Below are positions 26,930 to 34,026 of a stretch of DNA of 64,000 nucleotides, piece after piece. The notes under the pieces were generated by a model. The model saw nothing but the letters and a program-made list of their open reading frames with translations, searched no databases and was not told where the DNA came from. Both the position numbers and the translations under genes were made by a program. The stretch comes from Alicycliphilus denitrificans K601 (GTDB lineage: Bacteria; Pseudomonadota; Gammaproteobacteria; Burkholderiales; Burkholderiaceae_C), in contig NC_015422.1 in assembly GCF_000204645.1 (NCBI RefSeq), positions 1,629,001 through 1,693,000 of the forward strand, in the 5' to 3' direction. The stretch's first letter is position 1. Every line of letters starts with the position of its first letter.

Positions 26930-27842
26930 AGAATACCTCGCTTGGGGTTAGGTAGCCGAGCCTCTTTCTGGGCCTGTCGTTGAGACGATCCTCGGCGGCT
27001 TGTAGCTCTTCCATGGTGATGGTCGAGAAGTCGCGGCTGCGCGGGAAATACTGTCGAAGCAGGCCGTTGAGGTTCTCGTTGCAGCCGCGTTGCCACGGGC
27101 TGTGCGGATCGGCGAAGTAGATCGCAGCCTTGAGTGATTTCTCCAGCCTGCGGTCCTCGGCGAACTCGCTGCCTCGATCGAAGGTGATGGTGTGGATGTA
27201 GTCGGCCAGCCGATCCATGCGGCACTCGATGGCTTGCGAGACGGCATCGGCGGTGCCGTCCGGACTCCAGGTCAGGCGCACGAAGCCGCTTCGCCGCTCG
27301 ACCAATGTGATCACCGCGCCCGTGCCGCGTGCGGGACGCACCGAGTCGCCTTCCCAGTCGCCAATGCGGCTTCGCTCGGCGACTTCAGGCGGTCGCGCCT
27401 GAATCGGCTTGCGGTCGGCGAAGCGGCCCGTGCGGCGCTGGCCGTAACCGCGACGCCGCTTCGGTTGCCGCAAGTGCGAGTGCAAGCCGAGCTCGCGTGC
27501 ATACCGGTAGACCGTCGTGTGGCTCACCTTGCCGGCCTTGAGCAGACCCAGACGGCCGGCGATCTGCTCCGGGCTGTGCTCCTGCTTCAGGCGGGCGGTG
27601 AGCTCGGCCACCACGCCTGGCGCCAGCGGACTTCGAGAGCTCGCCAAGGTTCGGCGCTGCGTCGCGAGGCCATGTGCATGCGAGGCGGTGTACGCCTTAC
27701 CGCACCGATTGCGGGATAGCTCTCGCCCAACGGTACTCGGATGGCGGCCGATCTTCTCGGCGATGGACTTGCGGCTTTCGCCCGCGCCATGCAGCGCCGC
27801 GATCTGGTAGCGTTGCTCCAGGGTCAGGTGTCGATAGTTCAT
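26898..27842 (-). CDS. IS30-family transposase
   Basis: Transposase of 314 aa. The N-terminal helix-turn-helix is YRHLTLEQRYQIAALHGAGESRKSIAEKIGRHPSTVGREL. The integrase core has IGDWEGDSVRPARG with the first Asp, TITFDRGSEFAEDR with the second and HSPWQRGCNENLNGLLRQYFPR with the Glu. I use the ATG at 27842 (MNYRHLT); a frame from 27854 adds four residues. The TGA stop lies just outside the left inverted repeat. Confidence 0.93.
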   Translation of the reverse strand: MNYRHLTLEQRYQIAALHGAGESRKSIAEKIGRHPSTVGRELSRNRCGKAYTASHAHGLATQRRTLASSRSPLAPGVVAELTARLKQEHSPEQIAGRLGLLKAGKVSHTTVYRYARELGLHSHLRQPKRRRGYGQRRTGRFADRKPIQARPPEVAERSRIGDWEGDSVRPARGTGAVITLVERRSGFVRLTWSPDGTADAVSQAIECRMDRLADYIHTITFDRGSEFAEDRRLEKSLKAAIYFADPHSPWQRGCNENLNGLLRQYFPRSRDFSTITMEELQAAEDRLNDRPRKRLGYLTPSEVFFNPNHIALQC

Positions 27843-27918
27843 GTGCAGCTCCACTTGCCGGTGAAGCGGTGCAGGCTACGACACCTGGCTCGCTTCGGGT
27901 CTGGGAAGTTGCACTTCA
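26905..27918 (-). mobile_element. IS30-family insertion sequence, complete
   Basis: Left end TGAAGTGCAATGTGG and complement of the right end TGAAGTGCAACTTCC share the perfect first 10 bp. The element is about 1014 bp. No convincing target duplication is visible (CAT on the left, GGG on the right), which suggests that flanking DNA was rearranged or lost. It lies between two truncated genes. Confidence 0.85.
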
Positions 27919-27926
27919 GGGTTTAA

Positions 27927-28376
27927 TCCGCCGGGTATGACTACTCACGGCTTTCAGGCACCTATGCATCCAAGCTGCAAGATGAAAGGTGGCGTAAGAA
28001 GGCAGCAACCGTGAAGAAGCGGGCAGGACATCAATGTCAGGACTGCGGAGCCACGAAGCCTTTGGATGCCCACCATTGCTACTACGCAAATATGCGAGAA
28101 GGCTTCGAGCCGTGGGAATACCCACTCAGTGCCCTGCGTGCTTTGTGTCGTGAGTGTCACATCCGGCGCGAGAGATCAGAGATCCGGCTACGTGCGTTTG
28201 CTGCGTCCCTGACGAGCGAAGAACTTGACGCGCTGCGCCCCGCCATCAGTCACGCCATCTATTGGCACCAAACCGCAGCGGTGTTCTCGTCCCTTTCCGC
28301 CCTGGGGCCAGAAGAACGACACCTACAGGCAGCGCTGGAGATTCTCAGAAACGGCCGAAACGATCCCGACCGCTGA
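27927..28376 (+). pseudogene. HNH-endonuclease-like zinc-finger protein, 5' end lost
   Basis: The open frame SAGYDYSRLSGTYASKLQDERW then KKRAGHQCQDCGATKPLDAHHC and LRALCRECHIRRE carries two CxxC pairs and the HH of an HNH-type nuclease. About 149 codons are readable from 27927, but there is no ATG before the Cys-rich region; only a GTG at 28011 could start a 121-residue protein. The conserved DERW segment upstream of that GTG shows that the original start lay further left, where the IS30 element now sits. The stop is 9 bp from the ICE-encoded DUF2274 gene, which converges on it. Confidence 0.65.
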
Positions 28377-28384
28377 AGGGGCGT

Positions 28385-28603
28385 CTACCTTGCGTGGCGT
28401 CTAAATCCCCGGTCCCCCGCCATGAACGCCTCCAGCATATGCGGGATCAGCGTCATGGCGTCGACCGTCTCGCCATACGTCTGTGCGTGCAGCGCGGCGT
28501 AACGATCGAGGTCTGCCTTGAGGCTGCCCGAGCAAACAAAGGTCAGCTTGACGCTCTCGGTCTTGGGCAGCGGCCCGAGTCGCAGCTTGCGGGTCGTGCT
28601 CAT
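28385..28603 (-). CDS. DUF2274 protein, end of trb operon
   Basis: Small cytoplasmic protein of 72 aa found next to trbI in Tn4371-type elements. It begins MSTTRKLRLGPLPKTESVKLTF, family-typical, and has no membrane segment. It overlaps trbI by ATGA and so is translated with it. The function is unknown. It is the last gene of the trb operon and abuts the HNH remnant. Confidence 0.85.
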   Translation of the reverse strand: MSTTRKLRLGPLPKTESVKLTFVCSGSLKADLDRYAALHAQTYGETVDAMTLIPHMLEAFMAGDRGFRRHAR

Positions 28604-29886
28604 CTCGAACTCCCCCGGTTGAAGAACAGCGGCTGATAGGGGCGGAGAACCAGGTCGCGGTTGACGATGATCCGCACCGGCAAACCCGGCCGTTCGGTCA
28701 GCGTCGGCTGGATGTTGAGGTTGCGCCGGGTCATTTCCTGTCCGACCTGGTTCACGCTGTCCTGCAAGCTGTCGCGTCCGGCGATGATGACGCGGTCGCC
28801 GTTCTGGCGGTTCCCCGGCGAGGCCAACTCGGCACCGACGCCCAGCAGCGTCGTCAGGGCGGCGCCGGCGAAGATGCGATCCCAATGCCAATCGACACCA
28901 TCCTCCAGGCCGGCATAGCCGGCCGGGTCGGTGCCGGCCAGGTTGTCCAGCGTCAACGAGGACGTGTCCGGCAGAATGATCCGGTTCCACACCACCTGCA
29001 CCCGGCTCTGGCCGTAGCTGACCTGGCTGTTGTAGCGCCCGAGGATGCGCGCCCCCTGTGGAATCAGCAGATGCCGGCCCGTAGCCGTGTCGTAGACAGG
29101 CTCCGTCACCGTAGCGATCACGTCGCCCGGCAAGTCCGACTTGATGCCCGTCACCAGCGCGCCCGCGATCACGGTTCCGGCCATCACCTGATACGGAGAC
29201 GCCGGCAGCGCCAGGTTGCCGGAGTTGCGGGTTTCCGTAGAACCGGCTTTCAGGAACGCTTCTTTCTGGTCTTGCCGGTTCTGCACGGTCGTCGGGTCGG
29301 CGGGCTGGGCCGCCGTCGAGGCAGGCCCGGCAGCGAGAGGAGCGAAGGCCGCGAGTGTGTTTGCAACACCAGGCGCACCCGGCGCAGCTTGCGCGACCGT
29401 GGTGGCGGCCTGGCCCTGGGCGCCCGAGCGGAAGAACACCGACGAGGCCGCCGCCGCGTCCGCCTCCTTGCGCAAGGCATCTTCGGGATCATGGCCTGGC
29501 GGCGAATAGCCCGGCGTCACCGGCTGCTGCGAAGCGACGATGGCCGGGCCAAGGTCGCCGGGCAACGGCGGCCCCAGCTCGGGCACATCGGGCGGCAAGG
29601 CTGGTGGCAGCTTCGAGTAATCCGTCGGCAGCGCATCCAGTCCTTCGGACTTCGAGACGCGATCGACGTTGTAAAGCTCGGTTTGCTCGCCCGTACCGCG
29701 CCGCTGCGGTTGCAGCGACCAGATCGTGGCCCCAAGCACGGCGACCGACAGGCCGCCGACGAGGATGGCCAGCGTGCGCCGGTTCAGGCGCGTGACCGGG
29801 CGCGGCTGGGCGCGCAGCGCCACCGCCTCGGGCGCGACCTTGCCCGCCTGCGGCGTGGCGAGGTCGGGGGTGTTGTCCTGGCTCAT
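28600..29886 (-). CDS. trbI: Conjugal transfer protein TrbI (VirB10-like)
   Basis: Type IV secretion core-complex protein of 428 aa spanning inner and outer membrane. A cytoplasmic N-terminus is followed by one membrane helix (LAILVGGLSVAVLGATIWSL, residues 39-58), a long Pro-rich periplasmic region (PPALPPDVPELGPPLPG) and a C-terminal beta-barrel domain (PASPYQVMAGTVIAGALVTGIKSDLPGDVIATV, LLIPQGARILGRYNSQV). All are VirB10 hallmarks. It links ATPase energy to the outer-membrane pore formed with TrbG. Confidence 0.95.
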   Translation of the reverse strand: MSQDNTPDLATPQAGKVAPEAVALRAQPRPVTRLNRRTLAILVGGLSVAVLGATIWSLQPQRRGTGEQTELYNVDRVSKSEGLDALPTDYSKLPPALPPDVPELGPPLPGDLGPAIVASQQPVTPGYSPPGHDPEDALRKEADAAAASSVFFRSGAQGQAATTVAQAAPGAPGVANTLAAFAPLAAGPASTAAQPADPTTVQNRQDQKEAFLKAGSTETRNSGNLALPASPYQVMAGTVIAGALVTGIKSDLPGDVIATVTEPVYDTATGRHLLIPQGARILGRYNSQVSYGQSRVQVVWNRIILPDTSSLTLDNLAGTDPAGYAGLEDGVDWHWDRIFAGAALTTLLGVGAELASPGNRQNGDRVIIAGRDSLQDSVNQVGQEMTRRNLNIQPTLTERPGLPVRIIVNRDLVLRPYQPLFFNRGSSR

Positions 29887-29888
29887 GG

Positions 29889-30872
29889 TCAGTTCCTCCG
29901 TGCCACGCCATCCGTGCGCTCGATCCGCACCACGTCGCCCTTGTCACCGCCCAGGCGCAGTTCGGCCGCGCCGAACAGCCGATCCACGATGTAGTACGGC
30001 GAGCGGAAGCGGTAGTTCACCAGTTGCCCGTCGCCCTGCGCGCCGATGACAAACAGCGGCGGCAGCTCGCCTTGCGCGATGCCCGCCGGAAACTGGATAT
30101 AGACCTTTTCGCCGTCATCGAACGCACGCAGCGGCTTCCAGGGCGGATTGCTGCCGCTGATCGCGTAGCGGAAGCGCAGGTTCTCCAGCGCCAGCCCGGT
30201 ATCGACAGGCGCGGCGGCATTGGCCGCCTGCGCCTGACGCTGTAGCGCCAGCATCCGGTCGCGCGGATACTCCCAGGACACGGACGCCATCCACGTCTTC
30301 TCCGTCGAAGCCAGCTCCAGCAGGTACGTCCTGCGGCTGGTGGTAATGACGAGATTGGTCTTGAGGCCCGAGCGGATCGGCTTGACCAGCACGTTCACGC
30401 GCAGGTCGGCACCGCTACCGCTGGACGTGTCGCCCACGATCCAGCGCACGGTATCGCCGGCGGCCACCGTCACCAGTTCCTCGCCCGGCTGGAGCGAAAC
30501 CACGGTCACACGGCCGACGGCCGCATAGACCTGATACAGCGCGCCATCGGTGAAGGGCCAGACCTGAATCGCATTGACGTAGCCCTCGCGCGTGGGCGCG
30601 ACGCGGGCCTCGGCATTGGCGCGCGAGACGCGCACCTTCTCGTCGGCCGGCTCCGGCGCGGGTTTGGCGTCCTCGAGCGGCTTCAACTGCGCCGGCATTG
30701 GCAGCACCTCGGGCACGGCCACCACTTCCACCGGCGCGGGCGGCTCCGGCAGCGGCTGCGCCTGCACCGGCTCATCGAGCGAGATGGTTGGCGGTGGCTT
30801 GCCCTGCGAGGCGCAGCCCGCGAGGGCGAGCAGGATCGCCGGCAAAGAGGATTTACGGAAAAGATCATTCAT
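29889..30872 (-). CDS. trbG: Conjugal transfer protein TrbG (VirB9-like)
   Basis: Outer-membrane core protein of 327 aa. The N-terminus MNDLFRKSSLPAILLALAGCASQG is a lipoprotein signal with LAGC lipobox. A Pro-rich stretch (VQAQPLPEPPAPVEVVAVPEVLP) leads to the VirB9 domain with VWPFTDGALYQVYAAVGRVTVVSLQPGEEL and TSRRTYLLELASTEKTWMASVSWEYP. The C-terminal DRLFGAAELRLG is typical of the domain that joins the VirB10 barrel. It overlaps trbF by ATGA and is 2 bp from trbI. Confidence 0.95.
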   Translation of the reverse strand: MNDLFRKSSLPAILLALAGCASQGKPPPTISLDEPVQAQPLPEPPAPVEVVAVPEVLPMPAQLKPLEDAKPAPEPADEKVRVSRANAEARVAPTREGYVNAIQVWPFTDGALYQVYAAVGRVTVVSLQPGEELVTVAAGDTVRWIVGDTSSGSGADLRVNVLVKPIRSGLKTNLVITTSRRTYLLELASTEKTWMASVSWEYPRDRMLALQRQAQAANAAAPVDTGLALENLRFRYAISGSNPPWKPLRAFDDGEKVYIQFPAGIAQGELPPLFVIGAQGDGQLVNYRFRSPYYIVDRLFGAAELRLGGDKGDVVRIERTDGVARRN

Positions 30873-31573
30873 GGCTTGGCTCCTTCGGAAGAATCCAGTT
30901 CGCGGCTCCACGACAGGCCGTTGACGTAGATGCCCAGGGGGTTCTTGCGCAGGCGTTCTTCGGTGCGCGGCGGCTGGAGCACGATGGACACCACGGCCGT
31001 CCATCGCTCCAGCCCAGCCGCGGCGCCGTTGACGTAACGGCGTTCCGTCCAGCGCACGTTGAAAGAGGTGTCGCTGGCGCGCACGACGCTGGTGATCTGT
31101 ACCGTCACAGACTCCTTGCCGATGCGCGCGAACGGGTCGTTGACCCGCGCGTAGTCGTTGAGCACGGCCGCGCCCTTGTCGGTCGTGTAGTCGTAGGCGT
31201 CGAGCCAGTTCTGGCGGACGACGATGGAGTCGATGGACAGCGAGCGCACCAGCGTCACGAAGCGCGCGATGTGGTGCGCGGTCTGCGCATCGTTGGGCCG
31301 GTATGGCGTGGCGGCTTCGCCCACGGCGCGTACCTGGCCCGCGTTGTCCACCTCCACGACGTAGGGCGTCACGATGGATTGCGCCGAGCGCCACACCAGC
31401 CCGCCGGCCATCAGCAGCGCAAGCGTCAGGCAACCGAAGGCCATCAGGCGCCAGTTCTTCGCCTGGACGCGCGGCGAGCCGATGCGCTCGTCCCACACCT
31501 GGCCGGCAGCTTGGTACGGCGTGGCAGGCTGCGGCGTGTCGGCGTAGCGCACCTGCGGTTTCTTGAATCGCAT
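30869..31573 (-). CDS. trbF: Conjugal transfer protein TrbF (VirB8-like)
   Basis: Inner-membrane assembly factor of 234 aa. The N-terminus RFKKPQVRYADTPQPATPYQAAGQVWDERIGS precedes one membrane helix (MAFGCLTLALLMAGGLVWRS) and a periplasmic NTF2-like VirB8 domain with VRSLSIDSIVVRQNWLDAYDYTTDKGAAVLNDY. The C-terminus ENPLGIY-like KNPLGIYVNGLSWSREL is strongly conserved. It nucleates contacts between VirB9, VirB10 and the inner-membrane complex. Confidence 0.95.
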   Translation of the reverse strand: MRFKKPQVRYADTPQPATPYQAAGQVWDERIGSPRVQAKNWRLMAFGCLTLALLMAGGLVWRSAQSIVTPYVVEVDNAGQVRAVGEAATPYRPNDAQTAHHIARFVTLVRSLSIDSIVVRQNWLDAYDYTTDKGAAVLNDYARVNDPFARIGKESVTVQITSVVRASDTSFNVRWTERRYVNGAAAGLERWTAVVSIVLQPPRTEERLRKNPLGIYVNGLSWSRELDSSEGAKP

Positions 31574-31585
31574 GGTCAGTTCTCC

Positions 31586-32971
31586 TTATGAATCGGAATC
31601 GCGCAGGCTCGGCCCCTGGCCGGAGCCGCCGCCATCGCCACCGCGCAGCGCGTGGGCGGTGGTGGTCGCGGCGTGGGTGAGTTGCTGGCGGCGATGCAGG
31701 CGCTTGGCCCAAGCGGGCTGTTCCTGTGTCTGCGCCGTAGCGGCGCCGGATGCGGCCTCGCCTGCGGCACCCTGACCGGATGCCGCGCCCGCGCCGCCAT
31801 CGGCGGCAGCGCCGTTCCAGCCAGCGCGGAAGGGAGCGGCCATGCGTTGCCCGGCAGCGGATGCACGGGATGCAGCCGCACGTCCGGCGGACTGCGCGCC
31901 GGTCTTGGCGACGTTGCCCAAGCCCGCCATCGCGCCCTTTGCGCCGCCGCCAGCGGCGGCGGAGCCGGCCTGGAACGCCGATTTCGCACTGCCAGCCGCC
32001 GACGTGGCCGCACGCGCACCAGCGCCGGCCAGCTTGGCGGCAGCCGGTGCCATGCGCGCGCCAGCGGTCACGGCACCGCCTACGCCCGTCGCGGCAGCAC
32101 CAACAGCCACCGCCGTCCCGGCTGCGCCGATGGCAGCGCCTGCCATCGCACCCGCGCCGAGCTGCGGCGCACCGGACACAAGGCCCGTGGCGATGCCAGG
32201 GCCGAAGATCCCCAGCGCCAGCAAGGTGAGCGAGGCCAGCATGATGACCAGTGCGTGGTCGAGCGACGGCTCATCGGGATGGACTTGGAACTGAGTGAAC
32301 AGGCCCGAGCCGATACCGACGATCACGGCCAGCACCAGCACCTTGACGCCGGAGGCCACCACGTTGCCCAAGACCTTTTCGGCCAGGAACGAGGTCTTGT
32401 TCCAAAGCGCGAACGGCACCAGCACGAAGCCCGCGAGCGTGGTCAGCTTGAACTCGATCAGCGTGATGAATAGCTGGATCGCCAGCACGAAGAAGCAGAG
32501 CACCACGACCAGCCAGGCGAGGAACAACACCAAGATGGCATCGAGGTTCAAGAACACCTCGGGAAATCCCATCATGTCGTCGAGCTGGAGGAAGATCGGC
32601 CCGCCCGCGTCAAGGCCGGTTTTCGCCAGCCGGCCCGGCTGCAAGAAGTTCTCCATCGTGATGGCAGAGCCGGTGGCGGTGATGCCCAATCCCGCGAACG
32701 AGCGGAAGACGATGCTCGCCAGCCAGTTGAAGTTGTTGATGATGTAGGCGAAGGCGCCGACGTACAGCACCTTGCGCAGCAGCTTGGCGATCACGTCCTC
32801 GCCCTGGCCGGTGGCGTGGCTCATGGCCCAATACAGGCCGGCGATCGTCATGTCGATGACGATCAGCGTGGCCGTGAGGAACGCCACTTCGCCCCGCAGC
32901 AGCCCGAAACCCGAGTCGATGTAGGCAGCAAAGGTGTTGAGGAATTGGTCGATGATGGTCACGTCATTCAT
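31586..32971 (-). CDS. trbL: Conjugal transfer protein TrbL (VirB6-like)
   Basis: Polytopic inner-membrane protein of 461 aa forming part of the DNA channel. About six hydrophobic helices fill residues 30-270 (for example VAFLTATLIVIDMTIAGLYWAMS and AILVLFLAWLVVVLCFFVLAIQLFITLIEFKLTTLAGFVLVPFALWNK). From about residue 280 the tail is extremely Ala/Gly rich and of low complexity, common in TrbL. It overlaps the trbK-like lipoprotein gene by ATGA. Confidence 0.95.
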   Translation of the reverse strand: MNDVTIIDQFLNTFAAYIDSGFGLLRGEVAFLTATLIVIDMTIAGLYWAMSHATGQGEDVIAKLLRKVLYVGAFAYIINNFNWLASIVFRSFAGLGITATGSAITMENFLQPGRLAKTGLDAGGPIFLQLDDMMGFPEVFLNLDAILVLFLAWLVVVLCFFVLAIQLFITLIEFKLTTLAGFVLVPFALWNKTSFLAEKVLGNVVASGVKVLVLAVIVGIGSGLFTQFQVHPDEPSLDHALVIMLASLTLLALGIFGPGIATGLVSGAPQLGAGAMAGAAIGAAGTAVAVGAAATGVGGAVTAGARMAPAAAKLAGAGARAATSAAGSAKSAFQAGSAAAGGGAKGAMAGLGNVAKTGAQSAGRAAASRASAAGQRMAAPFRAGWNGAAADGGAGAASGQGAAGEAASGAATAQTQEQPAWAKRLHRRQQLTHAATTTAHALRGGDGGGSGQGPSLRDSDS

Positions 32972-33288
32972 GGCGTGTCCTCCGGTTCGGCAGGAACGAC
33001 CGGCGCCACGCCATCGGCCGGCTCATCAAAACTCGGCGGGATCGGTGGCAGCTCGGCCAAGGTCTGGTATTCATCCGGCCCGGCTTGGCCGGAGAAGAAG
33101 CGCCGCCGGAAGGCTTCGGCGGCGGCGCGGCAAGCGTCCTCGCCCGTGGCCTGCCGGTCGGCCGCGCATTGCGCGCGCAATGCCTTGAGCCGCACGGGAT
33201 CAGCGGCCAGGGCATCGGCAAGGTGGTCGGCCGGCTGCTCGCCGCAAGCGGCCAGCAGCGCGGCACACAGGACGAGGACGCATCGCAT
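32968..33288 (-). CDS. trbK: TrbK/EexN-like entry-exclusion lipoprotein
   Basis: Small lipoprotein of 106 aa with signal MRCVLVLCAALLAACGE (lipobox LAAC). Its core LAADPVRLKALRAQCAADRQ...CRAAAEAFRRRFFSG matches the lipoprotein encoded at 40887-41165. In related conjugation systems the gene between trbJ and trbL encodes the entry-exclusion protein that blocks redundant transfer. The C-terminal part is Pro/Glu/Asp rich. It is 12 bp after trbJ and overlaps trbL. Confidence 0.82.
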   Translation of the reverse strand: MRCVLVLCAALLAACGEQPADHLADALAADPVRLKALRAQCAADRQATGEDACRAAAEAFRRRFFSGQAGPDEYQTLAELPPIPPSFDEPADGVAPVVPAEPEDTP

Positions 33289-33300
33289 GGCGGCCTCCCG

Positions 33301-34026
33301 TCAGTTGCCGTAGAAATCCACGCGCTGCGGCGTGTACGGCGTGCCATCGCCCATGAACCGCCGCCGTACTTCGCGCGCGCGCTCGGTGGCCGCCGCCTGC
33401 CGCGCCAGCTCCAGCGCGGCAGCGCGATCCTGCGTGATCTGGAGCCGCTGCGACTGGATCGACTGCTTGGCCTGCAAGGCGAGCAACTGGTTCATGGCCT
33501 GCATGGCTTGGAGCGCCCCTTCGGCCGACTGGCTCTTGCCCACGAGGTCGGCCAGCACGCTTTCGTCTTCGCCCAGGTTCTGCGACACCTGCGCCTGCAT
33601 CTGCATCGTGGTCTGCAAGCCGTTGAGCGTGTTCCGCCAACGCTCCTGCGCGTCGCGGTACATCTGGTCGCCGCTGACGGTGGCGGCGTACTGCTCGGGA
33701 TACAGGCGCGCGAACTCCCGATCCAGATTCGTCACGTCGTAGGCCAAGCCTCGGGCCTGGGCGATCAGCCGCTCGGTCGTTGCCAGATTCGCGCGCAACT
33801 GGCCGACCACGCTGGACGGCAGGCTGGCGAGGTTGCGCGCCTGGTTCATCAGCATCTGCGCTTCGTTCTGAAGCTGCTGGATCTGGTTGTTGATCTGCTC
33901 CAGCGTGCGGATCGCGGTCAGCGTGTTCTGCACGAGGTTCGTGGGATCGACCACGACCCATTGCGCATGGGCGGTGGCAGTGCAAAGCATGGCCGCAATG
34001 GCTGCGGCGATAAGGCGCTTTTTCAT
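33301..34026 (-). CDS. trbJ: Conjugal transfer protein TrbJ (VirB5-like)
   Basis: Periplasmic/pilus-tip protein of 241 aa. The signal peptide MKKRLIAAAIAAMLCTATAHA precedes QWVVVDPTNLVQNTLTAIRTLEQINNQIQQLQNEAQML, the TrbJ signature. Most of the protein is helical and Gln rich. The C-terminus VRRRFMGDGTPYTPQRVDFYGN shares a short motif with the EexN-like lipoprotein at 40887-41165. It overlaps the trbE 3' side by ATGA. Confidence 0.94.
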   Translation of the reverse strand: MKKRLIAAAIAAMLCTATAHAQWVVVDPTNLVQNTLTAIRTLEQINNQIQQLQNEAQMLMNQARNLASLPSSVVGQLRANLATTERLIAQARGLAYDVTNLDREFARLYPEQYAATVSGDQMYRDAQERWRNTLNGLQTTMQMQAQVSQNLGEDESVLADLVGKSQSAEGALQAMQAMNQLLALQAKQSIQSQRLQITQDRAAALELARQAAATERAREVRRRFMGDGTPYTPQRVDFYGN

